A stretch of 64,000 nucleotides of DNA from Methanolobus chelungpuianus (GTDB taxonomy: Archaea; Halobacteriota; Methanosarcinia; Methanosarcinales; Methanosarcinaceae), in assembly GCF_024500045.1 (NCBI RefSeq), contig NZ_JTEO01000001.1, positions 101,904 through 165,903 on the forward strand, in the 5' to 3' direction. The notes beneath the pieces are model-generated. The model was not told where the DNA came from. It ran no database searches and saw nothing but the letters and a program-made list of their open reading frames with translations. Within the stretch, counting starts at the first letter, position 1; every line of letters starts with the position of its first letter. Position numbers and translations under genes: made by a program. Positions 8,476 to 15,477 of the stretch are shown here, piece after piece.

Positions 8476-8943
8476 TCACCACACTCTTACAGATAGAACT
8501 GCATCCGAAGTATTACCGTCACTTTCATTCCTCAGCATCACTACCCTTATTGTCTGCCCTATATTCCCGTGTGATGGCAGTGGCTTTCCTGCAGATCTGA
8601 TAATTCCTGTGGTATTCTCTAGTGTGACGTTAATATCATACCTCAGGTAAGTCCCATTCATCCCCAGCAAGTCAACAGTATCCTGGTAGTTACTGTCAGC
8701 ATAGTTAAAGAAATCATCAACTCTGGTGCCATTCAGGAGATTGGTTGCTCCGGGCATGCCTGCACTCATATTCTGCTCAATTATGTTTGTCGAAACCCTG
8801 TCGGCTATCAATGTGACCTCATCTGAGTTTGACTGGAATGGGGTAAACAACCCGGATGTATAATTGAATACAAAGATAATACTGATCAGGAATATTGCAA
8901 TCCCTATAAGATAATCTATGTGCATCTGACCTTTATTATCCAT
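8476..8943 (-). CDS. Type IV pilin-like exported protein, copy A gene 1
   Basis: 155 residues, first gene of unit A. MDNKGQMHIDYLIGIAIFLIS is a near-ideal archaeal class III signal: KG before the cut, Gln at +1, Asp at +5, then a hydrophobic helix. Immediately after the helix comes TPFQSNSDEVTLIADRVSTN, a block identical in copy B gene 1, which makes it the best conserved part of the whole locus. The C-terminus is NIGQTIRVVMLRNE...VLSVRVW. A GGAG site lies just before the ATG and a TATA box 25-40 bases upstream. It most resembles the small DUF-type proteins encoded beside type IV pilus genes in haloarchaea; this is recall, not a search. Confidence 0.85.
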   Translation of the reverse strand: MDNKGQMHIDYLIGIAIFLISIIFVFNYTSGLFTPFQSNSDEVTLIADRVSTNIIEQNMSAGMPGATNLLNGTRVDDFFNYADSNYQDTVDLLGMNGTYLRYDINVTLENTTGIIRSAGKPLPSHGNIGQTIRVVMLRNESDGNTSDAVLSVRVW

Positions 8944-8965
8944 GATACTCCATATAAATATTCAA

Positions 8966-8980
8966 TTTATTATATAAAAA
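8966..8980 (-). promoter_or_regulatory. TATA box of pilin-like unit A
   Basis: Minus strand reads TTTTTATATAATAAA in the 75-base gap between the two units. A start about 25 bases downstream would leave a very short leader containing the GGAG ribosome site of gene A1. It suggests unit A is transcribed separately from unit B. Confidence 0.6.
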
Positions 8981-9018
8981 GCTACTTGCTAAACCTTAAG
9001 GGATGATTTTAACGTTAT

Positions 9019-10464
9019 TCAACTGAGAGTAACCTCAAGATCGTTCCTGCTCACATGCAGGTAAGTGATACTTCCCGGCATCCCGTCATACAATAGCGTG
9101 AGTGTTGATTCTGAATAATCTACGGGATCAGAGCTTCCCGGGGATTGAATGTTGAATATGACCGAACCGTCCATGGTGAGGAGCTTCATGTAATGCTGGG
9201 ATACGGTATTCAGCGACTGGGTTTTATTTATATTGTCTTTTGTAATAACCAGATCCGGCCATGAAAAATCCCCGTTTCTTGAAATATATGCCATATTAAT
9301 GGAAGAACTCAAAAGATCTACCGTCGCTGACTGATCCGCCTGTGTGCCGCTTATCGGGAAATAATCTGCACTGGTGGCTCCTTGCCAAGTTTCAGTTGTA
9401 CTGCTGATGGCAGTATCCTTATATGCAATTTCAAGATTTAAGCGGGAGTTGCCGCTTTTCTGCACATAGTATGTAAGGGTCTTCGAACCGGATGTGGCAG
9501 TTATCTGATAATTGTTAGGATTCAATCCCTGACTTGATTTTGCTTCGAGGTTGAACTTGAAATCCCACATTGGTGCAGGGTTTGTGTCATTGAGGGTACC
9601 AATCTTAAACGTCTGCTTAAGCTGGTCCTTTCCCATTTCAGGCAGCACTTCCAGTTCCACGATGGCAGTCTGGTTTGCATCATCGGTTGTTGCACTGGCA
9701 TAGGTGAGGGAATTGGCGTAATCGGCCCAGGCAGTGTAGAATTCGCTCTTTATGTAGATGAGTACTTTATCCGAGCTGAGTGGGTTCACTTTCTTTGTAC
9801 TGCTGGGGTCCGGATAGAGGACAGTAGGCATGTTGTTGGAATTCACGGTCACTGCAACATCGGTCCTTCCGCTGAAAACTTCGTTTCCTTTTATTTTCAT
9901 TATCGGCAGGGTCAGGGTCTCTCCGTTATAGTGGAATTCGGGTGGAGATATCATAACTGCTTTTCCTGTAGGGTATTTTGACCAGACACCGCCCCCTTCA
10001 TAACCGATGATGCGGTCTCCCTGCGTATAGGTAATGCTTCCCATTGGTGACTCGAACACAGTCATGTTTGGCTGACTTTCGTAAGGCTCCCAACTGTTCC
10101 AGTTGAATCTGTTGTTCATAAAACTAGTGTACCATGATCCCTCGCTGAGCTGGGCACATACCACTACGATCTGGCTGTTCTGATAGGCATTTGCATCTCC
10201 CTTGACACTGACACTTCCGTCCATTATGGAGAAGGATGTTGTCTGGCTTGGTGATTCTCCCAGTGCCACCTTGCTTGTCCTGGAGTCGAATACGGTAAAT
10301 GCCTGCTCAGCCCTCTGAGCTGTGGCCATTTCCTGCATGTTTTTCATTGAAGGAGCTGAATACAGGAGGATGACGCTTGTAGATGTAATCGTCAGTGCAA
10401 GGATTATCATGACTCCTACTACTGCAGACACAGCTTTTTCAGACCGGAGCAAATTTTGAACCAC
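9019..10464 (-). CDS. Type IV pilin-like exported protein, copy B gene 6
   Basis: 481 residues from a GTG at 10464, chosen because an AGAGGT site lies seven bases before it; a TTG at 10482 would overlap gene 5. N-terminus VVQNLLRSEKAVSAVVGVMI: a short basic segment, the AVSxVVG prepilin-like junction, then one hydrophobic helix. The outer domain shares EQAFTVFDSRTSK, LGESPSQTTSFS, YEGGGVWSKYP, MISPPEFHYNGETLTLPIMK and the C-terminal TYLHVSRNDLEVTLS with copy A gene 6. Asn/Ser/Thr-rich with many sequons, as expected of an S-layer-penetrating glycosylated surface protein. It ends unit B, 75 bases before unit A begins. Confidence 0.8.
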   Translation of the reverse strand: MVQNLLRSEKAVSAVVGVMIILALTITSTSVILLYSAPSMKNMQEMATAQRAEQAFTVFDSRTSKVALGESPSQTTSFSIMDGSVSVKGDANAYQNSQIVVVCAQLSEGSWYTSFMNNRFNWNSWEPYESQPNMTVFESPMGSITYTQGDRIIGYEGGGVWSKYPTGKAVMISPPEFHYNGETLTLPIMKIKGNEVFSGRTDVAVTVNSNNMPTVLYPDPSSTKKVNPLSSDKVLIYIKSEFYTAWADYANSLTYASATTDDANQTAIVELEVLPEMGKDQLKQTFKIGTLNDTNPAPMWDFKFNLEAKSSQGLNPNNYQITATSGSKTLTYYVQKSGNSRLNLEIAYKDTAISSTTETWQGATSADYFPISGTQADQSATVDLLSSSINMAYISRNGDFSWPDLVITKDNINKTQSLNTVSQHYMKLLTMDGSVIFNIQSPGSSDPVDYSESTLTLLYDGMPGSITYLHVSRNDLEVTLS

Positions 10465-10474
10465 TATAAAACCT

Positions 10475-11263
10475 CTACTCAATAGTTACACTCATCGGGG
10501 ATAATGTTATAAGCACATCTATTCCGGGGTTATAACTCCGGCTGACGGATACTGTCTTATTCTGGTGATCCACACTATCGACACCCATTTCCAAAGTCTC
10601 ATTAAGGTACTTTCCCCAGCCTTCATAATAGTCGCTGGTGATTGTCAGGCTAACCATGGATACGTTCTCGTACATTGATACTGATATCTGCCCTCCCTGC
10701 GAGACCACCCGGGTCAGGCCTGAGCCAGATATGCTCCTGGATCCTGAAATAGTTACCATGGGGATAAGCAAGGTATTATCGTAGTATGCAAAATCCGGTT
10801 TGGAGATAGCCACCGACATTCCCTGCGGATATCTGGCCCATGTGCCTGTGTTCTCATAGGCTACATTATTCTCTCCATACTGATTCTCGATCGTCCTCAT
10901 CTGCCTTTCAATGGAACGGGTATTATACGCTGAACTGCTGCTGTTCCATACCCGCATGCTCACATTCATGCGACTGGTCCCTGCGACAGATACCTGGCTC
11001 CCGTACATTTTAAGTTCCACTGATTGTGACGGTGCTTTCCCGTATGCCACTTTGTTGATATTGGGCTGCAGCACAGAGAAGCTCTGCTCAATGTTGAGGA
11101 GATGCCCTCTCTCCTGCATGTGTTCAAGCATGGGATATCCTGCAACACCAATCACGCCAAGCGCCAGGACCATGATCCCAAGGGTCAGGCTGAACCCAAG
11201 CACTTCCGAGAGAGCATCTTCGGATGCAACAATGTTTTTTCCCGTCCTTCTTCTGCTGTCCAT
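10475..11263 (-). CDS. Type IV pilin-like exported protein, copy B gene 5
   Basis: 262 residues from the ATG at 11263, preceded by a GAGGATGAG site (a TTG at 11287 is rejected because it overlaps gene 4 further and lacks a site). N-terminus has RRRTGKNIVASEDALSEVLGF then a hydrophobic helix, about residues 27-47. The DALSEVLGF junction parallels DAVSEMVDF in copy A gene 5. Shared blocks with that paralogue include KAPSQSVELKMYG, YENTGTWARYP, VLIPMVTI-like and the DYYEGWGKYLNESL-like segment. Its coding end is 10 bases before gene 6 starts. Role as for the other members: minor pilin or surface filament subunit, inferred. Confidence 0.8.
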   Translation of the reverse strand: MDSRRRTGKNIVASEDALSEVLGFSLTLGIMVLALGVIGVAGYPMLEHMQERGHLLNIEQSFSVLQPNINKVAYGKAPSQSVELKMYGSQVSVAGTSRMNVSMRVWNSSSSAYNTRSIERQMRTIENQYGENNVAYENTGTWARYPQGMSVAISKPDFAYYDNTLLIPMVTISGSRSISGSGLTRVVSQGGQISVSMYENVSMVSLTITSDYYEGWGKYLNETLEMGVDSVDHQNKTVSVSRSYNPGIDVLITLSPMSVTIE

Positions 11264-11273
11264 GCACTCATCC

Positions 11274-11747
11274 TCAGGATATCTCAATAGTGTTGTTTAT
11301 GGGGTTGTAAACCATCAGGAACTCGCCTTTCGAACTGTACAGTATGGTGGGAGTAACAGTGGTGTCCCGGGTGGAATAAGGTACCTTGACCCTTGTCTCG
11401 ATCCTGTCCCCAGACATGATGGTAATGTCATTTGTAGCGTTTGAGAATTCAATTGAGTACTCTTCCCCGGCGATCCTGTCCGGAAGGGATAGCCTGTAAC
11501 TGATCTTTCCGATAGTGGCTCCTGCATCCTTTGCAATGCCCACTGTTGTGTCTATGGATGCTATACGGGCTGCTATGTCGCTTCCATGGATTTCGAACTC
11601 ATCCCGCATGACCGTTTGCTCTGCCTGTCCCATCATTGAATAGAAGGACGAAAGAGCGATAACAAGCACAAGAACCGTTATGGAGAATGTGAGTATGAAG
11701 CCCAGTGGGACCGATACTGCATTCTCGTCTCCTGTCAGTCCTCTCAT
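11274..11747 (-). CDS. Type IV pilin-like exported protein, copy B gene 4
   Basis: 157 residues: MRGLTGDENAVSVPLGFILT, a single hydrophobic helix to about residue 40, then a compact beta-rich domain. Shares EQTVMRDEFEIHGSDI, LSLPDRIAGEEYSIEFS and ETRVKVPYSTRD with small changes in copy A gene 4. The ATG overlaps the gene 3 stop by four bases (ATGA), the same coupling as in unit A, so the operon junction itself has been kept since the duplication. Predicted to be exported and inserted by its N-terminal helix; molecular function unknown. Confidence 0.8.
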   Translation of the reverse strand: MRGLTGDENAVSVPLGFILTFSITVLVLVIALSSFYSMMGQAEQTVMRDEFEIHGSDIAARIASIDTTVGIAKDAGATIGKISYRLSLPDRIAGEEYSIEFSNATNDITIMSGDRIETRVKVPYSTRDTTVTPTILYSSKGEFLMVYNPINNTIEIS

Positions 11748-12613
11748 GATATCCCTCCCGGCAGGATTATGGGTACTGTCCTGTTAATGCTCATCTGGCC
11801 GGAGCTCATCCTCAGTGTGGGATTCGCTACTTGGTGCCTCATAATTGTGAATGGATGGCCGGACGTAAGGTTCCCGGATATAGTGCACATGCCACCTGTG
11901 CTGTTTCCATTATAGATGTTTATCGAATAGTCCTGGCCTGCAGATGTCGGATAGTTGAACGAAGGAACCCCTGCCCCATTGATCTGGTTGCCTGTTATGT
12001 TTATTTCCAGCGGTGTTACTGCTGTTACATTACGGTAACTGGGTATTGATGAGCTGACTATGACAGTTATATTTATAGTTCCGCTTGTATTGTACATCCT
12101 CATTAGCCACAGGCTACTCCCGCTATGATTGACTGCTTCAATAACAAGAGGATTGGATTCATTCCCCATACTCGAGGTATTTGGTGTAAGATAGAATACT
12201 TCAGCAGTATCTACATTGCTCACAAGGGTCCAGTTACTTTTCCCTTCTGCAAGCCCGTTGTGGGTGAAATAGGGTTCTGAATAATCATGGTCCTGCAGGT
12301 GGAATGTGAAACCTGCTATCGCATAGTTCTGTGAGGCTTTCCTGGAATAGGATTCAATATACTTCCTATACTGAGTGTCATCAGTAGTATTATTACTGCC
12401 GTCCAGGGCGTATCTGTAGGCATCCTGATATGCTTCAGTAGTTGTCTGGATGGCATTGGCAATATCATAACGTGAGGTATCGATACTTGATTCCGAGGCC
12501 ATGTTGCTGGCGTATATCACATTGTTCAGCATAACCGTTATCACAACTATGCCTACTCCGATGGCGAATCCTGCTATGAGCAGCAACTGTGCGGAATCAT
12601 TGAAACTTTTCAT
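11744..12613 (-). CDS. Type IV pilin-like exported protein, copy B gene 3
   Basis: 289 residues. MKSFNDSAQLLLIAGFAIGV leads into the hydrophobic helix that ends in LNNVIYASNMASES, nearly the same as copy A gene 3. The outer domain has many sequons and the blocks EPYFTHNGLAEGKSNWT and NPLVIEAVNHSGSS. It is about 17 residues longer than its paralogue, mostly in the segment after the helix (DGSNNTTDDTQYRKYIES). A GGAGGATG ribosome site precedes the ATG. No catalytic motif is visible. Confidence 0.8.
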   Translation of the reverse strand: MKSFNDSAQLLLIAGFAIGVGIVVITVMLNNVIYASNMASESSIDTSRYDIANAIQTTTEAYQDAYRYALDGSNNTTDDTQYRKYIESYSRKASQNYAIAGFTFHLQDHDYSEPYFTHNGLAEGKSNWTLVSNVDTAEVFYLTPNTSSMGNESNPLVIEAVNHSGSSLWLMRMYNTSGTINITVIVSSSIPSYRNVTAVTPLEINITGNQINGAGVPSFNYPTSAGQDYSINIYNGNSTGGMCTISGNLTSGHPFTIMRHQVANPTLRMSSGQMSINRTVPIILPGGIS

Positions 12614-12620
12614 GCGATCA

Positions 12621-13238
12621 CTACATCCTCCAGAGCATCATCTTTACATTGACGACGTTGTAGAACTCTGTGCTATTATCTGCATCAGGAATGCCCGTAC
12701 TTTTCATGAATTCGGTTGCGTTGCCGACATCCGCATTGGACAATTGTACTCTTTTTGATATCACCACGGCGTTATTGGAAGGGTCCCCGTTGTATATGTA
12801 TCTCCTCGATACGGAGACGCCTTCTTCGTTGACCCAGCCGAAGTATACATTATGGGCTATTCCTCTCTTGACCGCAACGGCTTCCAGTGTCCTTGCAAGT
12901 GAGCTTTGCTGAAGCTCATGGGTTGGTGTTCTTACGGTCTTGTAAATAGTGCCGTTCCAGACATACTGCTCACCGTCCCAGTTCAGGATATCAGTCTTCA
13001 GTGCCGAATCCCTCCCATAAGGCGAGTATGAGAGTGCATTGAGCATGTCCTGACCCATTGTCTGTAGCTGGGCCTCTATGTGGGCATTGGCAGTGGAAGA
13101 TGTAAGGGGGGTAAGTGAAGTTGCCTGCACGGTGTACACTATAATGGCGACCATAATGAGCGAGGCCATGATAGCTTCGAGTGTGTGCATCTGGGCACGT
13201 TCCTCTTTCCCCGGCCTGAACAGCAGATCTTTCTTCAA
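12621..13238 (-). CDS. Type IV pilin-like exported protein, copy B gene 2
   Basis: 205 residues from a TTG start one base after gene 1 ends, behind GGTGTGG. The N-terminus KKDLLFRPGKEERAQMHTLEA gives a clear class III signal: basic stretch, cut after RA, Gln at +1, Glu at +5, then one hydrophobic helix. TSLTPLTSSTANAHIEAQLQ and FYNVVNVKMMLWRM match copy A gene 2. The tight spacing to gene 1 points to coupled translation. Structural pilin-like subunit by inference. Confidence 0.83.
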   Translation of the reverse strand: MKKDLLFRPGKEERAQMHTLEAIMASLIMVAIIVYTVQATSLTPLTSSTANAHIEAQLQTMGQDMLNALSYSPYGRDSALKTDILNWDGEQYVWNGTIYKTVRTPTHELQQSSLARTLEAVAVKRGIAHNVYFGWVNEEGVSVSRRYIYNGDPSNNAVVISKRVQLSNADVGNATEFMKSTGIPDADNSTEFYNVVNVKMMLWRM

Positions 13239-13239
13239 T

Positions 13240-13716
13240 TTACCACACCCTGAACGAGAGGATCAGCATTTCCGTATTGCCTGTGGCTTCATCCCTGGAG
13301 AGTATGATCCGTCTTGTCTGTCCGATGTTCACCTGAGGGGGTATCTCCTTTCCTGCACTGTAGACAATGTTGCCACTGCTGATATTCTCAGCCGTGACGT
13401 TCAGTTCATAGCGCAGGTAGCTGCCGTTCATACCAAGGGAATTTATGGTGGACTGATAATTGGCATTATTGAGTTCACTGAAGAATTCATTCATCTTTGT
13501 AGCGTTCACAAGGTTGGGAAGGCCTTCATCTCCGGCACTGATCCTCTTTTCCACAACGTTCGTAGAGACCCTGTCCGCTATCAGCGTCACTTCATCCGAG
13601 TTGGACTGGAACGGCGTGAAAATGCCGGAGGTATAACTGAACACGAAGACAATTGCAAGCAAGAAGATCGTGATGCTTATCAGATAGTCTATGGTTATCT
13701 GGCCTTTATCGTCCAT
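13240..13716 (-). CDS. Type IV pilin-like exported protein, copy B gene 1
   Basis: 158 residues, first gene of unit B. MDDKGQITIDYLISITIFLL is an archaeal prepilin signal (KG, Gln +1, Asp +5, hydrophobic helix), followed by TPFQSNSDEVTLIADRVSTN, identical to copy A gene 1. The C-terminus is NIGQTRRIILSRDEATGN...LILSFRVW. A TGAGGTATTT site precedes the ATG and an A/T palindrome 24-40 bases upstream may serve as the promoter shared with the divergent mre11 gene. Likely a minor or initiating pilin-like subunit because of small size and highest conservation; that role is inference. Confidence 0.85.
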   Translation of the reverse strand: MDDKGQITIDYLISITIFLLAIVFVFSYTSGIFTPFQSNSDEVTLIADRVSTNVVEKRISAGDEGLPNLVNATKMNEFFSELNNANYQSTINSLGMNGSYLRYELNVTAENISSGNIVYSAGKEIPPQVNIGQTRRIILSRDEATGNTEMLILSFRVW

Positions 13717-13740
13717 AAATACCTCAGTTACTATAATGGA

Positions 13741-13756
13741 GAATATTATAATATTC
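13741..13756. promoter_or_regulatory. 16-bp perfect palindrome in the pilin B / mre11 divergent promoter
   Basis: GAATATTATAATATTC is its own reverse complement. It is the only strongly A/T, TATA-like element in the gap between the divergent pilin-like unit B (start 13716) and mre11 (start 13861), so it could serve as a bidirectional TATA element or an operator. Confidence 0.5.
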
Positions 13757-13860
13757 CTGTTATTTGTATGTTCTCCTTGAGCCCGATATCCTCTTCCGAA
13801 GGCAGGACGATGCTTTTAACAGGCAATCTTAAAAACGGGGAGTGCATATCATATGCCACG

Positions 13861-15477
13861 ATGGATGAAATAAGGATAATCCACACAGGGGATACTCATT
13901 TAGGTTACCGCCAGTACCACAGTGAAGTGCGCAGGCAGGATTTTCTCGATGCATTTGCAAAGGTCATAGATGATGCTGTTGCAATGAAGGTCGATGCTGT
14001 AATTCATGCGGGCGATCTTTTCGATTCCAGGAACCCGACCCTGGATGACATACTGGAGACAATGAAACTGTTCTCCCGGCTGAAGGATGCACGGATACCT
14101 TTACTCGCGGTGGTGGGCAATCACGAGAGCAAGCAGAGTACGCAGTGGCTCGATCTCTACGAGAGCATGGGACTTGTCATACGTCTTGGCATCACTCCTT
14201 ACACGCTGGGTAATGTGGCTGTATATGGGATAGACCACGTCCCCAAGTCTCGCATTCCTATGTTTGACTATTCTGTATTCCATTCTGATAATACTATGAA
14301 TAATGCTGCTTCTGCCGAGCACAGGCTGCTTGTCATGCACCAGATGATGAAGCCCTTTGCTTTCGGGGAATGGGATGTGCAGGAAGTCCTGAACTCTCTT
14401 CCGTTCAAAGTCGATGCCGTGCTTCTTGGCGATAACCATAAGCATGAGATAATCCTCCTGAGTGAGACCTGGGTGACATATTGCGGCAGTACGGAGCGCA
14501 ACGGCATCTCCGAGCTTGAGCCCCGCTCCTATAATATCGTCACAGCAGGCAGTGAGGGTATCGAGATAAGTAAAAGGATGATACCTACCAGGGATTTTGT
14601 GTTCATACCTGTCAGCCTCAGCAAGGGATCTGAAGCTTACGAGGAAATATTCTCCGCCATCAAGGAGCGTGATGTGGAGGATAAGGTAGTGTTCGTGAAT
14701 ATCTCTGGGGATCCTGAAATAAAGGTGAAGTTCAGTGAGATAGAGGAATTCCTGCTCTCACGCAAGGCCCTGGTACCTGGCATAAGGGACCTGAGGACAG
14801 GCGATATTTCCGTAGAAGACCCTTCGTTATCTTTCTGTTTTACGGACCCCGATGAGGCTGTCAAAAAGGAGCTAAGGGGGATGCACCTGACCCGGGGTGG
14901 CCTGATGCTGGATGAGATAATCCGGGACCCTGTGGTGGTAAAGAGCAGGGTAGACACTGAAGTGGAAGACCGGCTTGGCGAACTGCTCGAGGGGATGGAT
15001 TTCACGGACAAGGTGGATGTCCCTAAAAGGCCGGCACTGCAGGAGGATGGGTATGAGGAAGCCCTGACCCCCGGATCCCCGGAAGAAACTGCGGCTGCTG
15101 CAGAAGGGATCATCGAACCTGTCAGGGCAGATGACCTTTATGCGGTGCCAGTCAGGGAACAACAAGAACCGGCACCGGAAGCTGCAGCAGGGGTTACAGG
15201 GAATGAAGCTGAAAGGCAGTTCCCGGATGCAAGTGGATCTGCAGGCGTCAAAGGGGCGGCTTCAGAGCACGCGGCCCCAACAGGCAGCCAGCAGCAGCTG
15301 ACCCTTATCGGGAACAATAACCAGGACTATCCGGCCAGGGAGAGTGACATTCCGGAAAGTGATCCCCTCAAGAGTACCCCGGAGCCTGTTCCGGAAAAAG
15401 GACCGGAGATGCCTGAAGATAAGAAACATAAGACCGCCTCCGGACCACGGCAGTATAACCTTGGTGACTACCTATGA
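13861..15477 (+). CDS. mre11: DNA double-strand break repair nuclease Mre11
   Basis: 538-residue Mn-dependent exo/endonuclease that works with Rad50 at DNA ends. Phosphoesterase motifs are visible: HTGDTHLGYRQ near residue 8, HAGDLFDSRNP near 50, VVGNHE near 86, LGDNHKHE near 190. The last ~180 residues are rich in Pro, Glu and Ala and look disordered, ending in RQYNLGDYL, a possible Rad50-binding tail. The ATG at 13861 places the first motif at the usual distance from the N-terminus; an in-frame ATG at 13810 is possible, and the open frame further back to 13078 is an antisense artefact over the pilin gene. The stop overlaps the rad50 start by four bases. Confidence 0.95.
   Translation: MDEIRIIHTGDTHLGYRQYHSEVRRQDFLDAFAKVIDDAVAMKVDAVIHAGDLFDSRNPTLDDILETMKLFSRLKDARIPLLAVVGNHESKQSTQWLDLYESMGLVIRLGITPYTLGNVAVYGIDHVPKSRIPMFDYSVFHSDNTMNNAASAEHRLLVMHQMMKPFAFGEWDVQEVLNSLPFKVDAVLLGDNHKHEIILLSETWVTYCGSTERNGISELEPRSYNIVTAGSEGIEISKRMIPTRDFVFIPVSLSKGSEAYEEIFSAIKERDVEDKVVFVNISGDPEIKVKFSEIEEFLLSRKALVPGIRDLRTGDISVEDPSLSFCFTDPDEAVKKELRGMHLTRGGLMLDEIIRDPVVVKSRVDTEVEDRLGELLEGMDFTDKVDVPKRPALQEDGYEEALTPGSPEETAAAAEGIIEPVRADDLYAVPVREQQEPAPEAAAGVTGNEAERQFPDASGSAGVKGAASEHAAPTGSQQQLTLIGNNNQDYPARESDIPESDPLKSTPEPVPEKGPEMPEDKKHKTASGPRQYNLGDYL

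Larger units (their letters stand above)
4181..13716 (-). repeat. Tandem duplication of a six-gene pilin-like operon
   Basis: Unit B (13716 down to 9019) and unit A (8943 down to 4181) contain six genes each in the same order, strand and approximate length: about 158/155, 205/212, 289/272, 157/163, 262/257 and 481/505 residues. Each pair is clearly paralogous at protein level, with identity concentrated in the hydrophobic helix and the first residues after it. Nucleotide sequences have diverged, so this is an old duplication. No ATPase, platform protein or prepilin peptidase gene lies in or beside the locus. Confidence 0.85.

Noticed and set aside
13078..13860. N-terminal extension of mre11 by 261 codons
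   Set aside because: It runs antisense through pilin-like genes B1 and B2; Mre11 motifs begin just after the ATG at 13861.
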